Shown here: positions 1-24,740 of the stretch, in pieces | How the letters are laid out: each line of letters begins with the position of its first letter | How positions within the stretch are numbered: position 1 is the stretch's first letter | NCBI GenBank assembly: GCA_963691815.1 | Contig: OY829657.1 | Coordinates: forward strand, 11,543,051-11,607,050 | Direction of reading: 5' to 3' | From: Echiichthys vipera | Taxonomy: Eukaryota; Chordata; Actinopteri; Perciformes; Trachinidae | Length of the DNA: 64,000 bases | The notes under the pieces: generated by a model | What the model saw: only the letters and a program-made list of their open reading frames with translations | What the model was told of the DNA's origin: nothing | Databases searched by the model: none | Position numbers and translations under genes: made by a program

Positions 1-2424
1 ATGGAAAAGTGTGTAATTGGAACAACATTTTAAAAATCCAGGCACTGAGCTATCCTTGAATATCTCACTCCTTTTCATCTCGCTTTCCCTTGTTCCTTTT
101 TCTCTTCTTTCATTTGATATGGTGTTCTTGCTTCCCCCTCCAAACATCTTCTCTGTATTCTGCAAATTGATAACCCTCTAAATGAATTATGATAAATGCA
201 TAATGAAGGTTTTCCCAGCTTCAGCCCTGCAGCCAACGAGGATGGCGCGTCTCGTTTGGCATGTTTGATTCGTTTTGTTGCGCATTTAGCCCCAGTGTTC
301 CTTCAGAGTATTCACTGCTTGGGGCATGTAAATAAGAAATTATCCTTGCTGACTAACATGGCTAATACCTCCTCTGGGGTAATCAAAAATTATTAGACGC
401 TGGCTTCCAATAAACATTAGGGCTCATGGCACTAACCACTGTCAAATCGCTCACCTCCGCCTGCTCCCCAATAGCCATAAAATGGGTGAACAAAAGTGAT
501 CAGGTGCGGAAAAAGCACTCTGGTTACGTGGAAACTGAGAGACCGCAGGACTGCTGTTATGCCTTAAAAAAGCAGCCGTTGGCTTTAAGAGTCATTAAAG
601 CATGTTGTAGAGCGGGAATCAGACTAGAAAATGAGCTTATCTTGCATAATGCCCTCAAAAGCTTTGCATAAACGTGAAGGATGTGCGCGTGAAAATCAGC
701 AGCGGAGAGGAAGAACTCAGATTGTACCACACTTCCTTTATCATCCTCCCACTCTCTTGGATGGTGGCACCATGGTTAAAACACTACCTGTAGGGTATAA
801 CTGCTCTGCTTAGTTCCAAATACGCTTCAGTGTGTAAACCCCGGTTTACACAAGACAAAAACCACACAACAAGTGAACATGCTATAGTTGGCCTTGCTAA
901 GCCACTCCACTCAACCGCTTGCTGTCTTTTGGGAGAGACCTTTGCTGTGATGTGGGGTTCGGATATTAGGGGGAGGAGAATTGGGAGGGTGGGGGGTGGT
1001 GGAGGAGATTAAAGAGCCAAGAGAGGCAGAAGAAAGGGAAGAAAGTAAAAGAGCACAAGGCCCATTGGTCAAACACAAAGGGGGAGAGAGGGAAAGGACA
1101 TTTGAAGTCAGGGTTAAACTCCAAATGAGCACACCTTAAACGGGCTTGTGTAAGCTGGCAGTCAGGGTTTTTGGACTTTCCCTGCAGGTGTGCCTTTGAC
1201 AGACTTGGCCTCCATAACCTCTCTCTGATCTAGAATGGGGCCCGGGGTTGGACACAGACGAAACCGGTGGCATCTTGCTGCCTCTGCATTCTTTGTCTAT
1301 TACATTCACACATGCATGCTTACACTCTCTGTAAACACACACACGCACACAAACACACTGCCAGACAAGGGGGAAAACAAATCTGGTGAGGACTAGAGCA
1401 ATTGGATTATCACCTCTTAAGGGTGACTTCTTGGCTGACCCCCTTCAGGCTAGCCAGCTGAAACAGACAGAAAATTTCCTGGGAAAACACTCTCCCTTTA
1501 AAGAACTGAAGCACTGTCATCCTTGTGAAAATACAGCGGCAGCAGCATTAATGGACGTGGAAATGCCCTTTGGGGCACGTGCTCAAATCCCTTTTAGCCA
1601 TATTACATCAGACCCCTGTGCACTCCTCATCATCACCACATGCTACGGAGTAATCAGCAAAGGAACATGGGTGTGTAAACCTACTGTATAATGAACTGAC
1701 AACAGCACTGCACTCTGTCTTTGTTTTTTGCCAGAGCCTTAAAAAAAGAAAAAGAAAAAGTAACTCCCCTCCTTTTACTGTAGTTCAATCATGATTACTT
1801 CCCTGAAACACCTTTTCCTTTCTGCTTTTTAATTATGCTCAACTCACTCCCAGATAAGCTGGTCTTCATCTGCTTCTCAGAGGATGAGAGAAAAAGAAAG
1901 AATGAAAGGGGAAAAAAAGACTCCCCCAAGCTCTCCCTTAATGGCGCAAAACAGACATTCTCCTCAGCTGCTGTCAGAATAATCTGGGTAATTTTTTCCC
2001 TATGTTCTCCAAACATTAGTTTGCACATTAGGGTGACCCAGTTAATGCGCCTTTCCTGCTGTGTAGGACCCAATTCCTGGCCAAGCTGGGTTGGGCCAGG
2101 TCGCGCCGGGGGTCTGTTCATGATTATGGACCAGAGGGACCAGGCCCCAGCCAGAGCTGAGGGAGAGGGGAGAGAGTGGAGTGGAAAGAAGGATACGATA
2201 AGAGGAAGAGCGGGAAAGAGGAGAAAGCTTGAGCTGCTGTGTGGATGGAGTGGTGGTGATGTTGTGGGTAGAGGACTATGTTACTGGAAGTGGAGCTTAC
2301 TCTACTGGCAGCCCGCATCCTTTTACAGTTCCTTTACTTTCACTGTTTTCACATGTTTTTTTTTTTCTATTGAGCTATATAGACTCTAAGAAGGTCAGGA
2401 GAAACATAGGGAGACGTAAAAAAA

Positions 2425-2427
<3 letters not shown>

Positions 2428-2508
<81 letters not shown>

Positions 2509-2528
2509 GAGAGAGAGCGAGAGAGAGC
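2428..2528 (+). repeat. (GA)n microsatellite
   Basis: An almost pure GA tract of about 100 bases with a few T/C interruptions near its end. It is followed by about 240 bases of purine-rich sequence and generates spurious long frames on both strands. Confidence 0.97.
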
Positions 2529-3827
2529 GGAAGGGAGGAAGGGAGGAAGGAAGGAGGGAGCTGAGGGAGCTGATCATTCTCTTTAATCACATTTTGGATG
2601 AGGGCCAGGTAGTCTGCGGTACTGAGAGCGAGACAGAGAGGGGTGAGAGAGGAGAGGAGTGTGAGGGAGATGGTGATAGAGGGAGGTAGAGAGAGATGAA
2701 GGAATAAACGGAAAGAGAGGGAGGGAGAGGATGAGAAAGGGACTTATGGAGAGAGGGAGAGAGGGGATGAGCCTGAGAGCAGAGCCCCTTGAAACAGCTT
2801 GAAGTGCAGCAGCGCTTAAGCAAGAGTGCACATATGCCAACACATACAATGTCTACGCGTGTGTATGCAGGGCGAGAGTGACAGCCGTTCCCGTAAATGC
2901 CTGTGAATGCTGAATCCAGCAAGAATCTGGTGTTAGAGCAGAGGCAGGGAGAGATCCATTTTAAAAACTATGTGCATTAACTATACTTTTCCCCATAGAT
3001 TAAGCACTCCGCATGAATAATTTAGCCTCTCTTATGCTAATGGGATCATGAAAGTATCCCCTCCGTACCGTGTTTTCTCCCCCTCCACAGCAACTCTTCT
3101 CAGCTTTCAACAATGGCCCTTCCCCTTCCCAACAAACCATCAGACAGACATACTGCACTGTTTTCACAAAAGACTAACATGTGGCTGACATGTAGTGACA
3201 AGGCTAAAATTGCACACAGTAGCGCGTTGAGAAACACTGTAGCATTGTTATCCTCATTAAGCAGGTATAGCTCAAGCTTGTTTTTTCTGTTTAAGTGCTC
3301 AAGAGTGCTTAAGAGTTCACCTGCCGCCACTGATGGCCAGAATTTGAAAGTTATAGGTTGAACGGCCGCACTTGGTGTAATGTTTATGTGATTGCTGTTG
3401 CCATTGAGCTGGTTTTGTGTGGCTAGTGGCTATCGAGGGCAGTCTACTCCTCCTACACTTTCAGTGGTTCCCTGTGTTTTCTTTTGAGAGGGGAAGTGGA
3501 CATATCCTGTGTATTTATGTATTTCTTTGGCCTTTTTTTTTATTGTTCAGCCTCTGCCATCGCATACTAAAATATATACCCAAGCGCACATTTACAACAC
3601 ATTCACACCCTTGTTGCTTCAGTATTGTGTTGTGGTGAGGTGGGGGGGTGCTGTGTAAAAATTATCAGTGCTCCAACAGCTGGGAGTGAGAGCCATGAAA
3701 CAGCAGGGCTTGGGTCTGCTTTATTGTTTATCTGTTGTTTATGGGCCAGTGTTCAGCTTTAATTACTACACTAAATTAAACTCTAACAGGCACTTAGAGG
3801 GAACCAGCTAACACACGCACATGCATG

Positions 3828-3830
<3 letters not shown>

Positions 3831-3893
<63 letters not shown>
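3831..3893 (+). repeat. (AC)15(AT)16 compound microsatellite
   Basis: A CA tract changes directly to an alternating TA tract at 3861. The TA half is self-complementary and can extrude as a cruciform. Confidence 0.95.
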
Positions 3894-3896
<3 letters not shown>

Positions 3897-4252
3897 TGTA
3901 TACACAGACACACCTCGCTGATCACTCCAGAGCTGGAGTATAGGCTACTGAAACGCAACAAGCACACTTCCATCTTGCATTTAGCACAGTTCTTTTTGTT
4001 GTGTTTTTTTTTTTCTCCTCCCTCATTTTTGGGTCTTCTTGAGCCCTAAGTGTAACTGTAAAAAAAAGAAAAAGCAAAGCCAAAGGTCTGAAAAATGGCA
4101 GATTCAACAGGCCTTGTTCATGCTGGGACTCTTTGGGCGGACACGAGGAGTCGTGTCCCCGCCAGGAATGACCCCCCTCTGGTGAGCTCAACCACAAAGA
4201 CCTTGCTGAGTGGGGCCCCTGGCCAGGGCCAGGGGATCTCACCACACTCCCC

Positions 4253-4258
4253 ACACAT

Positions 4259-4293
<35 letters not shown>

Positions 4294-4305
4294 CACACAC
4301 ACACT
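4253..4305 (+). repeat. (CA)n microsatellite
   Basis: CA tract with single-base interruptions at about 4259 and 4277. Confidence 0.93.
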
Positions 4306-7246
4306 CAAATGTACCACAATACCATCAAGCGCAGCATGCTCCCTTGGAGCCGAACACTCAAGCTCTCCCTCTCTTCCTCCCTTTCTCTCCATCTCTGCCT
4401 CACTCAATCTCTCTGGGGAGTCTCTATATCCGCAGAGCGTGGGGTTTGTTCAATTGCTGAGAAAATGTACAAAATGCTTTCTCCTCTCTTCTGTTGAGCC
4501 TTTTCCATCTACAGTAGAACCGTACAGAAAGCCCTTTTGCTAACCACTCAAGATGTCAACGTGGATTTTGGTCTTCATGCATAGCTAATAATTACAAGTG
4601 TGGACTGGAGCAGAGGCATGCACACACACACTCTGACACACACACATATACACATATAGCAAGAGGGGAAAAACATTACCTACCGTGCTGAATCACTGTT
4701 GGGGGATTTACAGTTCATGACTGAGTGCATTTGACTCTACTGTGTTTGGTGTGAGCAGAGTATTTCATCACGCTGCTCCATCACACTTTGGGTGTTTAAC
4801 ATATTACGGACACCTGCTTGGAAACGACTGCTATCTTAAGGCACGCACATTCATCAAGTTTAACTCCCTGCAACTGATGTCTCTGATGTTTCTAGATAAG
4901 CTTGGAGGAGTTCCAAAGGACTGTTAATCAAAATGATGTGCGAGCAGAGCCAACAAAGTTATTGTGTGTTACCTTCTGAACCATCCCCCGTAAGCTGCTG
5001 ATATTTGTTTATCTAGATAGAACATAGGGAGTCATCCTCTAAGAGTCAGTAAGTGAGAGTGCAGAATTTGCCCTGAGGGTGATAATTCATATTTTCTTTT
5101 TTTGGAGGGAAATTCTGAGAAAAACAGAAAAAAAAATTCTGATAAGAGCAAGGGGTGGGGAGAGGTTAGAGATCTGAATATTGTACTGAAACCTTTTTCA
5201 TATGTGTCAGAACCTTAACTGGCAATCTTTACTCACAGCTATGAGCATGCTTCACCTTGGTTTACTGCCTGACAATAAATTATTCCACAAGAGGGGCGAT
5301 ACATTTTTGTGCACTTGTAAATTGTTTTTTGGCACAGGTTCAGAGCAATGCTGAATGCTGAAAGATACAAGATTGGGGAAGTGAATTTTGCTGAATGTAT
5401 TGTATATACAGTACTAAAAAAGGTATGTGAGTGATACTGATCTTCGTTCTTCTGCACATCCCCTAACGTCAACCCAAAGGTATAAGGAAAGCGAAACAAG
5501 TCAAAACTTTTTCCTCTTTAAAACTGTTGGATTTGATCACGGTCAGAAATGCTGTTTTTTGGAAGACATGGAGTCACATATTTAACATGAGGACACTTCT
5601 GGATCGATTTTCGAGGTAAATGTTTTTCAAGCCATATGCGTACGTACAGCACAACTTTCAAGATGGAAGATGGCGGAAGAAAGTTGATGTTTTCCTTGGC
5701 AGTTGAAACCAAAAAGAGCTGTGGGTCTCACGCACACTTTCTCTCTCTCCCTCTCCTGGTCTCTCTCTTACTCGCTCCCATCGTATTCTGTCTTCCTCAA
5801 CTGATCCACATCGTCACCCCTTTTAACAGGGGCCAAGCTGTTAAAGACCCCATTACTGAAGTGAAGCACACATTTCACATTTTCTCTGTGGACTCGAGAG
5901 TGTGGACTACAAATTTTATGTTGAAATGTATTGAGATAGGAGGCGAGTTCATGCGTAGAGTGGAGCGGAGTGGAGAAGAGGAGGGGGGGCGGGGATGTGG
6001 AGAGGTTGGGGAGGGAAGGCTCTGTCAGAATGGAAGGGCCAGAGTCGGGAGTCAGCGAGCGCTTCAAGCGTTAACGTAATTGCAAGAATGTGAAAAATGA
6101 GGCGGCGGGGCTCCCGAGCAGAGCGAAAGGTCAGAGCATGCCTCACACAAAACAACTGGCTGGAGGACGGCCTCATTAGACCATTAAATCAGCTGCCCTC
6201 TCTCTCTCGTTCTCCTTTTTCTCGCTCTGCATACTTTTTCACCTTCTATACTCTTTCACCTCTGTACTTCAAGGTCTCTTGATTCGCCTTCTTTTAAATA
6301 TGTCTGTCTATTCTGTGCTGTTTACTTTGCTTTTACCATGAAAGATCTAGCATTTAGCACTCTTCAGTGTAGGTCAGGCTCTGGCCCTGATCTAGTCCAA
6401 GCCTGTCTTGGCCCAGTGCGCGTTGCTGTACCGTAACTGTCTTTGGCCCATATTGATCCACTGTTACTGGATACGGTGGGGAGAGGAGTCGATAAGTGCT
6501 CTGTGGATTACAGGTCACTTGTACTTATGTGTGTAAGATAATCAATAGGCAGTGCATTTCTTTCTCTCATCCCCCTCCTCCTCTCTTTGTTGTTCCTGCA
6601 GTCTTCATCTCCCACTTGCAATTAAAAAGATGAGTGCAAAACTCGTATGCCCTGTGTTCTGACCTACAATCACAGTGTTTTGAGTTATATTATTACTTTC
6701 TTTTCAGAAAAACATAGCCTAATTTGCTACAATTTCCCTCTCTCTATCTTCTTCTCTTTCTGTACCTGTTCCTTTGCTCTGCTCACCATGGCAAGCAAAA
6801 GGAAATTATGCCTATAAGGGGTCAGTTAAATTTATTACGCTTATATTATCAAACAGACATATCCTGTTGCTATGCAAAGGCCAAGCTATCATCAACTAGC
6901 CTCTGATCCAACTAGTCCTGACACAGCCAACCACAGAGGCCTACTGCGGCCCTCAGTCTGTGGTCAGTAATGGTTCAACTGCTGCTTGAGGAGAAAATGA
7001 TTTAAACAGCCCCCACCACAGACACACATCCCATCGATACATTTGAATGCTTATCGGCAAAACGATAGCCTTGACTGGGACGTGGCAAGCAGCTTCACTC
7101 TGTGAGCGAGCCGTTATAAGTGTGCATCTGAGTGTTTGAGCGTGTTTGTGTGTAGACGGTGTGATGAAATTTCATGCAAAACCTTGGACACTGCCAGAGG
7201 GCACTCACGGATTCAGAAAGAGACCCACGAAAAAACACAAACAAAA

Positions 7247-7277
7247 ACACACACATACACACACACACACACACACA
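7247..7277 (+). repeat. (CA)n microsatellite
   Basis: Short CA tract with one interruption, in meis2 intron 7. Confidence 0.9.
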
Positions 7278-8123
7278 ACACTCTGCTGCCAGTGAAATGA
7301 GATCTTAGTGGATTCAAAACAAGGGGAAGGCAAGAAAGGAAAAGGCCACAAGCTCATCATCTGTTCTCTTAATTCAGGCAGCAGTTGTATTTAATAAACA
7401 ATTTTAACCTCACAACGGATTGATGCTCGGCCTCACCTCTAAAGTCAACTAACAGCATATGCTTTTGGTAATTTATATGTCAAATTTGATACACACCGTG
7501 ACAAAAATACAAGGCAGATAGCTGTGACTTGCACAAGCTATGTGTAATAATTTCAAATACGTTTGTTTTGAAATGCATTATTACTGTTTGGCAGGTCGTG
7601 TACTAGATAACAGAAGGCTCACTGAGACATAATTAGGGACTGTTGTTTGAGCAAAGTTAATATGGTTTAAATGCAAGCAAGAACTGGCAGCAATATAGTA
7701 TTAATCACCAGCTTTTGTTCAGCTCTCTAAATAGCAAAATTTTGGAAAGCCCTTTACTTATTACAGTGGCGTTTGCTTGCACTTGCGCACAAGTGTAACA
7801 GTGGATAAGCTTGTTCATTTTTAGGTGTGACTATGTGTTTACATGGAAGCCAGTCAAAAAGCGGGATAATCCAATATGCAAAAGGTGGGACTAGAACATG
7901 TGTGTATAGAGCAATGTGCTATCTATTCACTGTAGATCTCACATTAGACAGGGTTAAAGTGAAGTGCTGGTTAATCTACCCATGAAAGATGATTAATATG
8001 TCCTGCATGGACCTGTGCCTGAATCTATGTATGTTTATGCGTTAGCGCTCAGGTGCACAAGCGCATGCATGTGTATAGCTGTGTGAGTGTTCATGTGCAT
8101 GCCCATTTCTGTTCTGTGCTCAC

Positions 8124-20472
<12,349 letters not shown>

Positions 20473-21300
20473 CAGGCTGCGCTCCAATAAACTCCTGAAT
20501 CTGTCGTATATTTAATATCCCAGTCCCGTTCAGAAAGTGATTTAGAGCCAAGATTCCTTTTTCAACCAACTTTGCGACTTCTCCTATTCGCCAGTGTGGT
20601 TCAGTTGAAATCGTAGCATCAGGGAGTTTTGCAATTTTTCTTGTTTTCCCTCTTTCCTCGGAAAAAAAGAAAAAAATGCGCCAAAGTGAAGGTTACAATC
20701 GGCCCATCAACAACCTGCATGTAACTAAACTGTCGTGTCTCATGGCTTTTTGCCACTCCAGCTGTCAATCAAAGCCAGAGGTTGTCAAGGTAATGAATGA
20801 ATGACGGTTGGTGATGATGTTCAAGAGAAGGACGAATCTTTTTAGTCCGTTTTCATCCCGCAAGTCCGCGTCTCCTTTAATGCCTCCAGATCGCTATCTT
20901 GTTTTATTATCACTGTAAAAAAGAAGAAGGGAAAAAGCAGTAGAAATTAAGAGATTGCGATTCAGATCTTTCCTTTCTTTCCCCCCGTAGGTATTTCGTC
21001 TATCTGGCGAGACTGAGATGAGTGAGTGTCAGCGAGTGTTGGCAGGTTGGCTGCTAGCTTGCTTATAGAAACAGAGTCAGTTCGCAGCGCTGAGCGGTGG
21101 GCGAATGAAATGACGGATCCCGGAAGTAGCGGTGGCCATAGCCAGTCCTACAGCAGCTCCAGAAAAGAGAGAGGAGAGACCAAATCTTGTGATATGCAGA
21201 GTATATGCGAGGCGCAGGGACGGCTTCAACTCCACACTGGGGGTAAAAGCCAAACCAACAGAGCTCCAACTCCCACCCAATTCCCTTTCGCCGTGAAGAG
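20473..21300 (-). promoter_or_regulatory. meis2: meis2 5' UTR and proximal promoter region
   Basis: Sequence directly upstream of the meis2 start is more CpG-containing than its surroundings. It carries an in-frame stop at 20512-20514, a perfect PBX-MEIS decamer at 20762-20771 and an ETS-type CCGGAAGT at 21120-21127. I see no convincing TATA box at a fixed distance. The transcription start cannot be placed from sequence alone, so the split between UTR and promoter is unknown. Confidence 0.6.
20762..20771 (-). promoter_or_regulatory. PBX-MEIS composite site in the meis2 promoter/5' UTR
   Basis: On the gene strand this reads TGATTGACAG, an exact match to the known PBX-MEIS/PREP heterodimer consensus. 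It lies about 290 bases upstream of the ATG. It is preceded by CTTT, giving a TCF/LEF-like CTTTGAT that overlaps it, and it overlaps a CAGCTG E-box at 20759-20764. Occupancy is inferred. Confidence 0.6.
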
Positions 21301-21710
21301 TCCTATAGAAAGAAAAAAAAAAAACACAGAGAAGGCTGAATGAGGAAGGTTTAACAGCGCGGACACTTCGGGCTGCAGCGAGTTCAATCAAACACAACAC
21401 TGACTGAAAATAAATCATCATTTAGAGTTAAAAGTTGATCTTGAAGCAGATTTACGCATGCACTTTTACGCACGGTAAAATGTAACGTTAACACAAGATG
21501 GACAATACATATTTGGACTTCTTTACCTATCCTTTCAGTCACTGACAGAAGTGAAACTACATATTATAAAGCATCTTCAGTACATCTTATGAATGCTGAG
21601 TTTAATATAGGAGCATGACGCTTACGTGTTATCTGTTGTGTGTAGTTATAAACTGGTGTGCCTAATAACTCAGTAATGCCTCCTAATCTTACAGCTAATT
21701 ATTGCTCTGC

Positions 21711-21731
21711 TTTTTTTTTTTTTTTTTTTTT
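21711..21731 (+). repeat. Poly-T run (21 bases)
   Basis: Uninterrupted T run upstream of the meis2 promoter. It is preceded by GCTCTGC and has no obvious retroposon body attached. Confidence 0.95.
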
Positions 21732-23734
21732 AGCAAATTAAACGACACGAAGCACCCCTCTAAGCCCAGAATGAACTTTTCCAAGAGGGGAAAAAAAGCT
21801 TTTGTGTAGAAAGTAATTTTGTGTTTCTTTCGTCCAATCCCCTCTCTTGATAGAAATCCTTGCCTTACCTCAGAGTAGTCAATTATCAAAGCTCCCCGAG
21901 ATCATCAATCATGTGCGGAGATTGAAGTTTAGAGGAGGAGCAACGCTCCGGCCATCGATTGCAGTGAAGCCGTTTTTGGAGTCTGGACACTTTTACGCAC
22001 AAAACAGAAGCAGGCCATCTATCCCCTTTAATATTTAGCCCCATCAATGCTAATATGGCATCATGGCTGTATTGATAGGTTCTCACATAAAGGCTCCATT
22101 TATGGCTCCGTGGCATTTTTGATGGTGGGAATTAATTATTCACAGGTTGGGATTAAGGTAGACACGCTCATGGAGATGGGCTGTGGCTACCGTTGGAGGG
22201 TCAATAAACTCTCCCAACAAACAAAATACCAAAGAGAGTTGCTTGAGGTCAATTACAGAAATAGCAGAGCTTTTTCTTTTTTTTTAAGGAAAACGATTCA
22301 ATAAATGAAACCGTGACAACAGTTATGTTTGTTGGCATAAAGGGGGGTGGGAAGTGTAGGACTGCAGGGTTTGACAAACGGCTGTGTGGACATTTCAACG
22401 TACAATACCCCGGGAAGGAGCTGCAGAGCGGTGCGCAGAGAGCCAAGGCATTCACCGTCTCCAAGTCTCTCTCTCTCTCACTCTCTTACACTCTGTAAAC
22501 ACAACCAGCCCGGCAGACTCTGCTATTGGAGACTGATATTTTCATAAGCTAAATACTATCGTTCACATTGATTTGTGCACTTACGCTTGACTTTTTTTTT
22601 CATCCTTCTCCTTTGGACAACCATGGTAAGTAGTATAAACCTTATACTGTATCTGCCGATTTGTTTGTGAACGCGCGTCCTTTCACGGCGCAGCAGAGGG
22701 AAAGTTTTGAGGCTGGTCTAATTAAAAATAGAATATATTCTCACATGTATGTTTAATCTGTTGCTTACGCGAACAATATAGTATCCTAAACGCTGGAGCG
22801 ATTTTTTAAAAATATACTTACTTCCACATCTTGCAATTTTAACGCATCTTTTCCGCAAATTATTGTGGAAATGTGTGATTTGCCCCCGAGGAGAGTGATG
22901 TAAACACCCGAAGAGCGTGTGAAAATAGCAGAGGCTAATTATGCGTGTCCAATGTACGGCTCCACAGAAACACATCCTTCCCTATAAAACTTCCAGCAAC
23001 GACTCCTAACGACGTGGAAATTCTAAACTCCTTCTTTTGTGAACTATTTATTTGAGTAATTAATGGAAGCCATAAACACAAGACATCATCATTAACAACA
23101 TTTAGTTTGCGAAGTGGGCTAATTTCGCTTAATAACAGCTTTTTGATGCGACATTACACAAGTCGGTGTTTAATTTTCTAATTTTATTTTAATCATCATT
23201 CACTCAATAGGTAATTAAAATTAATTTTCCTCATAAACAAGACCTGTGCCAACTTTAACTCCCCTGCTTATAACCTGACCGCGTTTACACGCCAGATAAT
23301 TCCAGGAGGACACCCATCAGACAATTACACGTTTTAAGGAGTTTTGGATTTCGTACGAGTTGCGAGCCCCTTTTTTTCAGGTGTACACACAACTCTTATG
23401 CGAATGAAAAAAAAATCAGTGGATGGCATTAACAGGCGGTAAAATTTCATCTGGTGGTGTCAAATTGAGGTCAGTTTAGGGTTAAAGCTCTTGGTGTCCG
23501 TGTGGGACATGGCCAGCTGCGTTTGGATTCATTAGGGGGGGAGAGGATCCATTTCAAGGAAAACACTACAGGGACAATCACCAGGCTAAAGATCCACTGC
23601 ATGTCACATCCTAAAGGTGCACCAGGACCGCCTGCATGCGACCGAGCACCAGCACTGAGCTCCCCACTCCTCTGTTTACTCTTTGCAGGACTTACAATCC
23701 CTCTCCCCCTCTCCTGCCCTGCAGGGCTCGGTTG

Positions 23735-23839
<105 letters not shown>

Positions 23840-24610
23840 GCCTGTTGCTAAATATGGAGAGAAAAGCATTGTTGATTTAATTCCCTCAAAAAGATCACTG
23901 ATATGAAACGAGCTTCAAATCCTCTTAGTGACCTTAAACACTCCTGGAGAAACAATTGCCCCTCAACCGCAGGAACAAATAAAATCGCCTTAATCTTGTT
24001 TGTAACTTTGTTCTTCTTTGGCCCTCTTCAGTATTTGAGATTATGTAAATGAGCAAAGCTAATGTATAGAGGCGCGGAGATAAGACAGGATCATAGACTG
24101 ACTACTGGAGAGGCTCGAGAAGTAAAAAGCCTCGCAGCCTGTCCATTTCTTCTTTTTCTTTGCAGCAGCAGCAGCCCTTTGGAAATTAAAAGAAATGCAG
24201 CTGCTAATGCATAATTCAACGTAAAAGTTTACGTTTAGCAATAAATAAGAGAAATTCGGCTTTGCGTTGTTCCAAGTGTAAAGCAGGCAGCGGGTCAGAT
24301 TCCTTTAATCATCCCCACAAAGTGCATTTGAGGCTCCTCTTCTGCGGACGTGTTTTTAGATGGTTTTATTTATGATGTTGTTTATAACTCGCTCTTCGGT
24401 GTTTTCCTCTTGCAGAAAACATTACCTCAGTCATTTGAATCTGAACTCCTTTTGACCCCCGGAGTGAAATGTGACTATAGGGTTTCAGAAAGTGGAGTGA
24501 GCAACTCAAATACTTGTAAAAGTTTCGCGACTAACTGTAAATTCTTCAGCTCCAAAGCCTCATTTTCCCCTCCACCGATTCTCAGAGTCTGGTGTCAGAG
24601 GGTTAGTAAA

Positions 24611-24670
24611 GAGAGGAGGGAGAGAGAGAGAGAGAGCGAGAGAGAGAGAGAGAGAGGGAGAGAGAGAGGA
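24611..24670 (+). repeat. (GA)n microsatellite
   Basis: GA tract interrupted by single C and GG positions, ending about 50 bases before the CTCF-like site. Confidence 0.93.
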
Positions 24671-24722
24671 GGCCAACACCAATTGTAACTGTGGCTTTTC
24701 CCTCAGACATTATGCGGCCCTC

Positions 24723-24740
24723 TAGCGACACCTGGCGGCC
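24723..24740 (-). promoter_or_regulatory. CTCF-like site
   Basis: The reverse complement contains CCGCCAGGTGTCGC, which matches the CTCF core consensus CCASYAGRKGGCRS at 12 of 14 positions by eye. It lies 4.25 kb upstream of the meis2 start, just beyond a GA repeat. It could mark a domain boundary or promoter anchor. Confidence 0.35.

Larger units (their letters stand above)
1..8123 (-). other. meis2: meis2 intron 7 (incomplete)
   Basis: At least 8.1 kb of intron follows the exon 7 donor. I searched both strands for homeodomain motifs such as WFINARRR and found none. The stretch holds the GA repeat at 2428-2528 with purine-rich sequence to about 2770, CA or CA/TA tracts at 3831-3893, 4253-4305, 4621-4659 and 7247-7277, and otherwise AT-rich unique-looking sequence. 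No exon could be supported. Confidence 0.85.

Noticed and set aside
1835..2389. 184-residue plus-strand frame in intron 7
   Set aside because: No recognisable motif, composition like the surrounding intron, and no splice or promoter support.
2229..2590. Long open frames on both strands over the GA repeat
   Set aside because: They translate to Arg-Glu or Ser-Leu repeats produced by the microsatellite and have no domain.
1..8123. Expected meis2 homeodomain exons
   Set aside because: I looked for the KKRGIFPK, FQHLTHPYP and WFINARRR coding patterns on the minus strand and found none, so they lie outside the window.
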